Of a DNA stretch of 64,000 nucleotides, positions 42,662-49,970 are shown piece by piece (the first letter of the stretch is position 1; the number at the start of each line of letters is the position of its first letter). The stretch covers positions 1,302,001 to 1,366,000 of the forward strand of contig NZ_CP080443.1 of assembly GCF_019613955.1 (NCBI RefSeq), written 5' to 3'. The DNA is from Chryseobacterium sp. LJ668. GTDB lineage: Bacteria > Bacteroidota > Bacteroidia > Flavobacteriales > Weeksellaceae. The position numbers and the translations under genes were made by a program. The notes beneath the pieces were generated by a model. It saw only the letters and a program-made list of their open reading frames with translations. It was not told the DNA's origin and searched no databases.

Positions 42662-44065
42662 TTAAAACAAAACCTTATCATCCCTTCTCAATTCCTCCAA
42701 ATACTTCATTTTATCATCTCTGTAAAACAAATTCATGGTTTCGAACGGGATCATTTTCAGATCTTTATTCACAATATGAACGCATGATTTTTTTACTGCT
42801 CGAACATCAAAATCGTGTGCATCCATAAAATTCATAATGATAATCCTAAACAAATTGTCGTAATCTAAATTCGGGGCCGAAACTTCCGGGAGACAACACA
42901 ATAACTGATTGACCTTCGGCTGAACCTGATCTACAGAAATTCCGGTACTGAAAATATCTAATAGCTGCATTTGCAAACCGGCATCCTGTTCGTAGACGAT
43001 CGTATTTTTCGTTTCATTATTCAGCAAATCAGCAGGATTGATATATCGCGTCAAAGGTATCGTTTCACCTTCCAGCTTTAGAATATACCCCATTGCCAAA
43101 GAATCCGGATTACACGGAACAGGAATTATATCATCACCGTTCAACAGCGGAAACTGGTTTAAAATTTCCTGTCTTACTTCTGTCAATGTAATTTTTTCGT
43201 GAACTGAATCTTCACGGTTTCTTCCTGCAACTTCAACAGGCTGAAAAGTGATTCCACGAACGCATTTTTGTTTTAAAGCAAACTCAATCAGCTTTCCGAT
43301 CTCGTCAATATTTTTTCCTTTCTGAAGGACAATAACCAATGTTGTGGAAAGATTTAATTCATTTAATTTTTCTAAAGCTTTCATACGGACATTCGTCAGA
43401 TCTTTCCCCCTGAAATCTTCCAAAACTTCAGGCTTAAAAGAATCAAACTGAAGATAAATTTCAAATTCCGGAGCATAAGTTGCGAGCTTTTCTGCAAAAC
43501 CGGGATCATTGGCAATTCGAATTCCGTTGGTATTGAGCATTAAATGTTTAATAGGCTTCGACTTGGCAATATCCATGATTTTAAAAAATTCAGGATGAAT
43601 TGTAGGTTCTCCACCACTGATCTGAACGACATCGGGTTCGCCTTCGTTTTTAACAATGGTATCAAACATTGCCTCAATTTGCTCCAAACTTCTGTGACTA
43701 CCGTAATGCGGTGATGACATTGCATAACACGTGGGACAGGTCAGGTTACAGCGGTCGGTCACTTCCACAATAGAAAGACAGCTATGTTGCTCATGATCAA
43801 CACACAAGCCACAATCATAAGGACAGCCAAATTCTACATCTGTCCCAAAATGAACAGGCATTTCCGATGCTTTATTATAGTTTCTAATATTTTTGTAATA
43901 CTGAACGTCTGCAGCAATCATCGTTTTAAAGAAACCGTGATCAGGGCATCTTTTGGTCATAAAAACCGCTTCATCTTCAATGATGATCTTTGCGCCTACT
44001 CTTTTCAGGCATTCTGGACAAAGGCTGATTGTATAATCGTAATAGGTATAATTTCTTACCGGCAT
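42662..44065 (-). CDS. Radical SAM protein, tetraether-synthase (MJ0619/Tes)-like
   Basis: The 467-residue enzyme carries the radical SAM cluster motif CNLTCPTC (C106, C110, C113), then QISGGEPTIHPEF and NTNGIRI, typical SAM-binding elements. Before it are a rubredoxin-like pattern (C16-x2-C19 and C40) and a separate CPYDCGLC cluster motif (C81, C85, C88), and more cysteines lie near the C-terminus (LLCCLPE and SCVHIV). This multi-cluster plan is the one described for the archaeal tetraether lipid synthase MJ0619/Tes. It is the last gene of a transcript with an Lgt paralogue and a small membrane protein. Lipid substrate is inferred. Confidence 0.85.
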   Translation of the reverse strand: MPVRNYTYYDYTISLCPECLKRVGAKIIIEDEAVFMTKRCPDHGFFKTMIAADVQYYKNIRNYNKASEMPVHFGTDVEFGCPYDCGLCVDHEQHSCLSIVEVTDRCNLTCPTCYAMSSPHYGSHRSLEQIEAMFDTIVKNEGEPDVVQISGGEPTIHPEFFKIMDIAKSKPIKHLMLNTNGIRIANDPGFAEKLATYAPEFEIYLQFDSFKPEVLEDFRGKDLTNVRMKALEKLNELNLSTTLVIVLQKGKNIDEIGKLIEFALKQKCVRGITFQPVEVAGRNREDSVHEKITLTEVRQEILNQFPLLNGDDIIPVPCNPDSLAMGYILKLEGETIPLTRYINPADLLNNETKNTIVYEQDAGLQMQLLDIFSTGISVDQVQPKVNQLLCCLPEVSAPNLDYDNLFRIIIMNFMDAHDFDVRAVKKSCVHIVNKDLKMIPFETMNLFYRDDKMKYLEELRRDDKVLF

Positions 44066-44077
44066 AATTTTAATTTT

Positions 44078-44311
44078 TTACATTCCTCCACATACAACCC
44101 CGCTTATCAATCCACAGATTAACATAGAAATAAGCATCGTCATCCAAAACTGTTTTTTAGAAAATTTTCGACCGTCTTTACTTTCATAAATCAATTTTAC
44201 AAAAACGGTAACAAATAATGATACAAAGGCAGCTACACCAAGAATCATCAGAATAATGATGGCGACCAAACCTTCTAACCCACCAACTTCCAAGAGTGTA
44301 AGCATTTTCAT
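44078..44311 (-). CDS. Small two-helix membrane protein in lgt-like/radical SAM operon
   Basis: The 77-residue protein has two hydrophobic helices (GLVAIIILMILGVAAFVSLFV at about residues 14-34 and MTMLISMLICGLISGVV at about 57-73) around a charged loop (ESKDGRKFSKKQ). It resembles no family that I can name. Its start overlaps the stop of the Lgt-like gene by four bases, and the radical SAM gene starts 12 bases after its end. It may recruit the radical SAM enzyme to the membrane, but this is only inferred. Confidence 0.75.
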   Translation of the reverse strand: MKMLTLLEVGGLEGLVAIIILMILGVAAFVSLFVTVFVKLIYESKDGRKFSKKQFWMTMLISMLICGLISGVVCGGM

Positions 44312-45075
44312 AATTTAATTATTTTTTTAGGTTGAATTAAATTTCTCTCGCTTTTTAATACATAAATATAATAAATAATCATTGAAAGACAGACTAGTTG
44401 AATGGTTCCCAAATTCCCGATCATATCAATTTTAGGTTTAATAAAATCTAAAAGAAATCTGAATGAAAAATAACTCAGCATAAAAAGTTTAAACAAAAAT
44501 CCGGAAACATATTTATTCTTCCGAGCAATCATTTTCAGTTCAAACCACATGAAAAGTAAAAATGCAATCTCATATAATGCGACAGGATGTCTGAGATATT
44601 CATCACCAAGATGCATTCCGAAAATAGATTCTGTGGGTAATCCGTAAGTTTCTTCATGAACTCCCATGAAAAAACAACCTATCCGTCCGATAATGATCGC
44701 TAAAATTAAAGGAAAAACGATCAAATCTCCTGTACTTTCTTTGTGACCGACAACTTTCTTGGCTATTTCTACACCGATTAATCCGAAAGTTAATCCGCCA
44801 ACAATGGTATTATTCGTCCAAAATCTTTTAAAGCTAAAATTTTCAAACAAAACATACGGGTTTTCGAGATTTCCGATCAATTTTGAACCGATCAAAGCTC
44901 CTGCTGTTGCACCAATGAGTACGGCAGCCGAAGTATTAAAAGACATTTTTTCAGTAGATTTTCTTTTTAAATAAAAATAATAACGCATTGCTACGAATAT
45001 CCCTAGTGTTTCAAACACAGGGTGCGCAAGAATCGTTTTTCCAAAAATTTGAAATGTAACAGGAAAATCCATCAT
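44308..45075 (-). CDS. Divergent Lgt (prolipoprotein diacylglyceryl transferase) paralogue
   Basis: The 255-residue polytopic protein has about seven hydrophobic helices and aligns to Lgt over GGLTFGLIG, GRIGCFFMG and RHPVALYE, with a C-terminal FRFLLDF. Compared with E. coli Lgt, the HGG histidine is Val, and GR-GNF---E becomes GRIGCFFMGV, so the residues known as H103, N146 and E151 are absent, while the arginines and RHP/YE segment remain. It is therefore probably not the true lipoprotein lipidating enzyme. It leads the operon with the small membrane protein and radical SAM gene. Confidence 0.82.
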   Translation of the reverse strand: MMDFPVTFQIFGKTILAHPVFETLGIFVAMRYYFYLKRKSTEKMSFNTSAAVLIGATAGALIGSKLIGNLENPYVLFENFSFKRFWTNNTIVGGLTFGLIGVEIAKKVVGHKESTGDLIVFPLILAIIIGRIGCFFMGVHEETYGLPTESIFGMHLGDEYLRHPVALYEIAFLLFMWFELKMIARKNKYVSGFLFKLFMLSYFSFRFLLDFIKPKIDMIGNLGTIQLVCLSMIIYYIYVLKSERNLIQPKKIIKL

Positions 45076-45140
45076 TTCAAAAGTAGTATATTTAAGATAA
45101 ATTTCTAATTTTAATTTTTAAACATTAATCAAATTATAAA

Positions 45141-46181
45141 ATGCGGATAGAAAATGATATAAAGCTGGGCTTTAAAGATGTGATGTTCAGACCAAAACGT
45201 TCAACTTTAAAATCAAGATCAGAAGTTGACCTGGAAAGAGAGTTTACCTTCCTTCACACTCAAAAAAAATGGAAAGGCACCCCCATTATTGCAGCCAATA
45301 TGGACACCGTGGGAACTTTTGAAATGGCTGTTCAACTGGCAAAAGATAAAATTATCACCGCAGTACACAAACATTACACCGTTGAAGAATGGTCAGAATT
45401 CCTTGAAAATCAAGACAAAAGCATTCATCAATACATCGCTCTGAGTACCGGAACAGGAAAGGCTGACGAAGAAAAAATTAAAGTAATTCTTGATCAACAT
45501 CCTCAGATTGAATTTCTGTGTATTGATGTAGCTAATGGCTATTCTGAACATTTTGTGCAGTTTGTAAAAAAAGCAAGAGCCAATTTTCCTGATAAAATAA
45601 TTATTGCCGGAAATGTGGTAACCGGAGAAATGGTAGAAGAACTTCTTTTGGTGGGTGCAGACATTATCAAAGTGGGAATTGGTCCAGGATCGGTATGCAC
45701 AACGAGAGTAAAAACCGGTGTTGGTTATCCTCAGCTTTCCGCCATTATCGAATGTTCAGATGCGGCCCATGGATTAAAAGGTCATATCATTGCAGACGGC
45801 GGGTGTAAGGTTCCGGGAGATGTTGCGAAAGCCTTTGGCGGTGGAGCAGATTTTGTAATGCTCGGCGGAATGTTTGCCGGTCACGATGAAAGCGGTGGCG
45901 AAATGATAGAAGAAAATGGTAAAAAGTTTAAACTGTTCTACGGAATGAGTTCTAAAACCGCAATGGATAAACATGCAGGCGGCGTTGCTGAGTACAGAGC
46001 TTCGGAAGGAAAAACAGTAAAAATAAAATACAAAGGTCCGGTATCCGAAACTGTGAAAGATATCCTGGGCGGAGTGCGCTCTACCTGTACATATGTTGGC
46101 GCTTCTACACTCAGAGAATTATCAAAAAGAACAACTTTTATAAGAGTCCAGGAGCAGGAAAACCAAATTTTTAATGATTAA
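45141..46181 (+). CDS. guaC: GMP reductase
   Basis: The 346-residue TIM-barrel enzyme converts GMP to IMP with NADPH in purine salvage. GuaC rather than IMP dehydrogenase is indicated by its length, absence of CBS domains, and the sequence [23 protein letters not shown] with the catalytic cysteine near residue 185. Also present are [38 protein letters not shown] and [14 protein letters not shown], typical of the family. It is a single gene with a terminator shared with fabG. Confidence 0.95.
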   Translation: MRIENDIKLGFKDVMFRPKRSTLKSRSEVDLEREFTFLHTQKKWKGTPIIAANMDTVGTFEMAVQLAKDKIITAVHKHYTVEEWSEFLENQDKSIHQYIALSTGTGKADEEKIKVILDQHPQIEFLCIDVANGYSEHFVQFVKKARANFPDKIIIAGNVVTGEMVEELLLVGADIIKVGIGPGSVCTTRVKTGVGYPQLSAIIECSDAAHGLKGHIIADGGCKVPGDVAKAFGGGADFVMLGGMFAGHDESGGEMIEENGKKFKLFYGMSSKTAMDKHAGGVAEYRASEGKTVKIKYKGPVSETVKDILGGVRSTCTYVGASTLRELSKRTTFIRVQEQENQIFND

Positions 46182-46183
46182 AC

Positions 46184-46219
46184 AAAAAAAATCCCTTTCA
46201 TTGCTTTTATGAAAGGGAT
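46184..46219. terminator. Bidirectional terminator between guaC and fabG
   Basis: ATCCCTTTCAT and ATGAAAGGGAT are perfect 11-bp arms around TGCTTTT, with an eight-base A run to the left that gives a U-tract on the minus strand. It serves fabG strongly and guaC as well. Confidence 0.9.
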
Positions 46220-46242
46220 CATATTTTAGATTAAAATCTTCA

Positions 46243-46986
46243 TTAAGTAAGCATTCCGCCGTCTACATTCAATACCTGTCCGGAAATATAAGACGACATT
46301 TCGCTTCCAAAAAATACACACGCATTGGCTACGTCTTCCGGTTGTCCTCCTCTTTTCAAAGGAATACCTTCTCTCCATCCCTGAACTGTTTTTTCATCTA
46401 AAGCGGCTGTCATTTCGGTTTCAATAAATCCCGGAGCAATAGCGTTGCAACGGATATTTCTTGAACCTAATTCAAGCGCTATAGATTTTGTAAAACCAAT
46501 AACTCCAGCTTTAGAAGCAGCATAGTTTGCCTGTCCGGCATTTCCTTTTACACCAACCACAGAGGTCATATTGATGATAGAGCCCGATTTTGCCTTCATC
46601 ATTGGCTTAATTACAGCCTTGGTAAGGTTGAATACAGAATCTAAATTGACTTTGATGATGGTATCCCAGTCGTCTTTTGACATTCTCATCAATAGGTTAT
46701 CTTTTGTAATTCCAGCATTGTTGACCAAAATATCAATCTTGCCGAACTCAGCCATTACTTCTTCTACTAACTTTTGAGCGGCATCATAATCTGAAGCATC
46801 AGACTGATATCCCTTAATTTGAGTTACAGAACTTAAAGCAGTTTCTAATTCTTTTGCCTTTTCCACAGAACCGGCATAAGTAAAAGCTACTTTAGCACCC
46901 TGTTGAGCGAAAATTTCAGCAATTCCTTTTCCGATACCTCTTGTAGCTCCGGTAATTAGCGCTACTTTTCCTTCTAATAATTTCAT
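46243..46986 (-). CDS. fabG: 3-oxoacyl-[acyl-carrier-protein] reductase
   Basis: The 247-residue SDR reduces beta-ketoacyl-ACP with NADPH in fatty-acid elongation. TGATRGIG (about residues 13-20), NNAG (about 89-92), the catalytic Ser in INMTSVVGVKGNAGQ (about 137-151) and YAASK (about 154-158) are present, followed by the FabG-type IALELGSRNIRCNAIAPGFIETEMT. Length and motifs match FabG better than the two other SDR proteins in the window. Own promoter element upstream. Confidence 0.93.
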   Translation of the reverse strand: MKLLEGKVALITGATRGIGKGIAEIFAQQGAKVAFTYAGSVEKAKELETALSSVTQIKGYQSDASDYDAAQKLVEEVMAEFGKIDILVNNAGITKDNLLMRMSKDDWDTIIKVNLDSVFNLTKAVIKPMMKAKSGSIINMTSVVGVKGNAGQANYAASKAGVIGFTKSIALELGSRNIRCNAIAPGFIETEMTAALDEKTVQGWREGIPLKRGGQPEDVANACVFFGSEMSSYISGQVLNVDGGMLT

Positions 46987-47024
46987 ATATTTTGATAGTT
47001 ATTTAAATTTGATATTCTTGTCGG

Positions 47025-47032
47025 CAAAGATA
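47025..47032 (-). promoter_or_regulatory. -7 element TATCTTTG for fabG
   Basis: Minus-strand TATCTTTG matches TANNTTTG, 39 bases before the fabG ATG. Confidence 0.5.
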
Positions 47033-47079
47033 TTATTTATCTTAAAATATTGTACTGTTTATGAATTCAAAATCCTCAA

Positions 47080-47757
47080 TTACTTGATTGAATTATTCAC
47101 AATGAGGACAATTTCGCCTTTTAAAGTTTTACTTTTAGAAAATTCAATTAACTCATCAATTGTACCTCTTTTTGTTTCTTCAAATTTTTTTGAAATTTCC
47201 CGGCTCAAACTTGCTCTTGTTTCTTCCCCGAAAAATTCTTTGATCTGTTCTAAAGTCGTGTTGATCTTATGCGGACTTTCGTATAAAACAATGGTTTTTT
47301 TCTCTTCTGCTAATTGTTTCAGTTTTGTTTGTCTTCCTTTTTTTGGAGGAAGGAAACCTGCAAACAAAAATTCATTATTTGGTAATCCGGAAACCACCAG
47401 CGCCGGAATCAAAGCGGTTGCTCCTGGAAGACAGATCATTTCAATACTGTTATCCGAACCGGCTTTTGCCAATAAATAGCCGGGGTCAGAAATTCCCGGA
47501 GTTCCTGCATCGGTAATGATGGCGATATTTTGACCGCTTCTAAGGTCTGTAATTATTTTTTCAGTAGCTTGATGCTCATTGTGCAAATGATATGATTTTA
47601 AAGGCTTTGAAATCTCGTAATGTTTCAAAAGCACTCCCGAAGTCCGCGTATCTTCGCATAAAATATAATCTACTTCTTTCAGCACTTTTATCGCTCTGAA
47701 AGTCATGTCTTCTAAGTTCCCGACAGGTGTTGGAACAAAATATAGGATTCCGCTCAA
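47080..47757 (-). CDS. rsmI: 16S rRNA (cytidine-1402-2'-O)-methyltransferase
   Basis: The 225-residue protein is the tetrapyrrole-methylase-fold enzyme that methylates the 2'-O of C1402 in 16S rRNA. It has LYFVPTPVGNLEDMTFRAIKVL at the N-terminus, CEDTRTSGVLLKHY (about 34-47), ITDAGTPGISDPGYLL (about 77-92) and PGATALIPALVVSGLPNNEFLFAGFLP (about 107-133). It is slightly shorter than E. coli RsmI, lacking the C-terminal extension. The start is TTG, two bases after the acidic-repeat gene's stop codon. Confidence 0.93.
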   Translation of the reverse strand: MSGILYFVPTPVGNLEDMTFRAIKVLKEVDYILCEDTRTSGVLLKHYEISKPLKSYHLHNEHQATEKIITDLRSGQNIAIITDAGTPGISDPGYLLAKAGSDNSIEMICLPGATALIPALVVSGLPNNEFLFAGFLPPKKGRQTKLKQLAEEKKTIVLYESPHKINTTLEQIKEFFGEETRASLSREISKKFEETKRGTIDELIEFSKSKTLKGEIVLIVNNSIK

Positions 47758-47759
47758 AA

Positions 47760-49268
47760 TTATAAGAATTTATTTTCTACCAATATCCAAAGTCTCTGAG
47801 CATATTCATCTACTTTATTCCATTTTCGGTCATAATAAAGTTCGCTCAGATATTCTTTAGCCTCTTCCAGATTCTTGCATTTGTTCAGTTCCGAAACAGC
47901 GTGATTAAGATCTGTCTGGCTTCCTCCGAAAAGCAATTTTGTGAAAGCCATTCTGTCGTTCAGATCTAGTCTGAACTCTGGCTTTTGCTTTTCAGCTTCC
48001 ATATATTCTGTTGGAATATTGGTTTTCAGTATACTTCCTGTATCTTCTTTAGATATCGAATCCTGCTTTTCCTGCGGAATTTCTCTTGAAAGAGGATCGT
48101 CATCAAATAAGGTCTGAATTGTTTTCAACCCTTTTATATTTGCCAACCTTATTTTTTTCTCCCGCTGATAGGCCTCAAGGTTTTCAAAGCTTTCATCAGA
48201 TGCCGGTTTTTCTTTTTCTGCTTCTGGCAAAGGTCTGTCTATATCAACGATTTTTCTCCTGTCAGTTTCTTCAGCTTTTAATACCGAACTTTCGTTATCC
48301 GATTCAGTATCTCTCTTTATTTCTGTAAGAATGCTTTCTACATTAGAATTTTCTGTGATCATTTCATCTTCATCATATTTAAAATCGTCTGAAACAGAGT
48401 CATTTTCAGACTCTTCAATCAAAATTTCATCTTCGAGCTGCTCAGACTCAAACATATTAGGAATTTTTTCAGCTGAATTTTCATTTGTTCTCAGAGACTC
48501 ATGATTTTCCTGAATTTTTTCTTCCTCTTCAAATAAATCTGAAACGCTTTCATCTGAAATTTCATTTTCAAACTCATCAATTTCGTTTAACTGATTATTA
48601 AAAATAGCCTCTTCTTCTGTCACTTTCTGGTCAAATGTTTCCTCATCACTGGAATCATCTTCTGGAACAGAATTTTCAAGAATTCTTTCTTCATCCACAA
48701 AGCTTAAAACTTTTGAAGTTTCTTCAGATACATCTTCTTCGATTTCATTCATCTGATGGTCAAAAATTGATTCTTCTCTAGCACTTTCTATATTTAAATC
48801 TTCCTGAATTGTATCTTCTTCATTCAAAATTTCAGAATCTTCTGCAATATTCTCCTCTTCTGCAATACTGACCAGATTTTCATGGTATTCATTTTCAACA
48901 ATTTCATTGAGTTGATTATTGAAAATGGCCTCTTCTTCCATCACATTGCTGGGGAGATTGCTTTCACTTACTCCAATCTCATTCAGTTCGTTGTTAAAAA
49001 TAGCTTCCTCTTCCATGATCCCGTGTAAAAAATCCTGAGACTCTGCTTTCATTTCAACTGTTTGATTATCTGAAAACTGTAAATCATTATTTTGGTAATA
49101 CTCCACTTTAGAATTCAGCAGTTTTAAAAATGAAATTCTGTCTGCAAGCTCATCGATAAGATTTTGCTTAGAAAGTAGCTCGTCAATATGGTTTATTTTG
49201 TCAAGAATACTAATGATATTCTTAGATTCAAAAAAAATTTTTTCCTGTAAATCTTGGATGTTCTGCAT
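47760..49268 (-). CDS. Acidic protein with repeated EEEAIFNN-LNEI motif
   Basis: The 502-residue protein has a coiled-coil-like N-terminal 60 residues, a very acidic Glu/Asp/Ser-rich disordered middle (65-425), and a folded-looking C-terminal domain (about 432-502, FRLDLNDRMAFTKLLFGGSQ...). Within the middle, a 13-residue motif recurs at 86-98, 111-123, 164-176 (diverged) and 218-230, with consensus EEEAIFNNQLNEI. No signal peptide is present, so it is likely cytosolic. The C-terminal domain looks like one conserved in other Bacteroidota. Function unknown. It is upstream of rsmI on the same transcript. Confidence 0.75.
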   Translation of the reverse strand: MQNIQDLQEKIFFESKNIISILDKINHIDELLSKQNLIDELADRISFLKLLNSKVEYYQNNDLQFSDNQTVEMKAESQDFLHGIMEEEAIFNNELNEIGVSESNLPSNVMEEEAIFNNQLNEIVENEYHENLVSIAEEENIAEDSEILNEEDTIQEDLNIESAREESIFDHQMNEIEEDVSEETSKVLSFVDEERILENSVPEDDSSDEETFDQKVTEEEAIFNNQLNEIDEFENEISDESVSDLFEEEEKIQENHESLRTNENSAEKIPNMFESEQLEDEILIEESENDSVSDDFKYDEDEMITENSNVESILTEIKRDTESDNESSVLKAEETDRRKIVDIDRPLPEAEKEKPASDESFENLEAYQREKKIRLANIKGLKTIQTLFDDDPLSREIPQEKQDSISKEDTGSILKTNIPTEYMEAEKQKPEFRLDLNDRMAFTKLLFGGSQTDLNHAVSELNKCKNLEEAKEYLSELYYDRKWNKVDEYAQRLWILVENKFL

Positions 49269-49291
49269 AGAAGAATCTTATTAAAATTGCT

Positions 49292-49299
49292 TACTTTTG
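49292..49299 (+). promoter_or_regulatory. -7 element TACTTTTG for tdk
   Basis: TACTTTTG matches TANNTTTG, 30 bases before the tdk ATG, in the gap between divergent genes. Confidence 0.5.
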
Positions 49300-49328
49300 A
49301 TCTTAAAATATTACGGCTAAAATAACAA

Positions 49329-49916
49329 ATGTTTTTAGAAAATACAATTAATCATTCCAAACAAAGCGGTTGGATGGAAGTTATTTGTGGTTCGATGTTT
49401 TCCGGAAAAACCGAAGAGTTGATCCGAAGACTCAGAAGGGCTGAAATGGCGGGGCAGAATGTGGAAATTTTCAAACCCAAAACAGACACAAGATATTCTG
49501 ATGAAGATGTTGTTTCGCACAATAAAAATAAAATCCGAAGTACTGCAGTAGAAAATCCTAACGAAATTATTCTTTTGGGGTCAAATTGCGATGTAGTGGG
49601 AATTGATGAAGCGCAATTCTTTGACGAAAGCATCGTTGAGGTAGCTAATCAATTGGCTAACAACGGTATTCGCGTGGTAATCGCCGGCTTGGATATGGAT
49701 TTTCTCGGGCGTCCTTTCGGACCAATCCCTAATCTGATGGCAACTGCAGAATATGTGACCAAGGTGCACGCTATTTGTAAAAGAACAGGAAATCTGGCAA
49801 ATTATTCAATGAGGATCTCCCAGGGGAATGATCTGGTAGAATTAGGAGAAACTGAAAGTTATGAAGCGGTGAGCCGTCGTGTTTTTATTGAAGAAGTGCT
49901 TTCTAAGAAGAAATAA
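49329..49916 (+). CDS. tdk: Thymidine kinase
   Basis: The 195-residue type II thymidine kinase phosphorylates thymidine for nucleotide salvage. The P-loop VICGSMFSGKTEELIRRL is at residues 18-35, the Asp-containing VVGIDEAQFFDE near 88-99, and a lasso loop with VTKVHAICKRTGNLANYSMR follows. The usual second CxxC of the zinc site is not obvious; only one cysteine pair is partly retained (VHAICKR, with C missing further on). Length is normal. The gene is divergent from the acidic-repeat gene. Confidence 0.93.
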   Translation: MFLENTINHSKQSGWMEVICGSMFSGKTEELIRRLRRAEMAGQNVEIFKPKTDTRYSDEDVVSHNKNKIRSTAVENPNEIILLGSNCDVVGIDEAQFFDESIVEVANQLANNGIRVVIAGLDMDFLGRPFGPIPNLMATAEYVTKVHAICKRTGNLANYSMRISQGNDLVELGETESYEAVSRRVFIEEVLSKKK

Positions 49917-49963
49917 TGATTAAATTAGATTGAATTTAAATCATCAACTACACAACAAGTTCG

Positions 49964-49968
49964 GAGGC
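49964..49968 (+). promoter_or_regulatory. GGAGG ribosome-binding site for murF-alr
   Basis: GGAGG occurs directly before CTA-ATG, at spacing suited to Shine-Dalgarno pairing. Most genes here lack such a site, so it stands out. Confidence 0.5.
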
Positions 49969-49970
49969 TA

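Noticed and set aside
45078-45085. Minus-strand TACTTTTG three bases before the Lgt-like ATG
   Set aside because: As a -7 element it would start transcription at or after the start codon, so it is probably chance.
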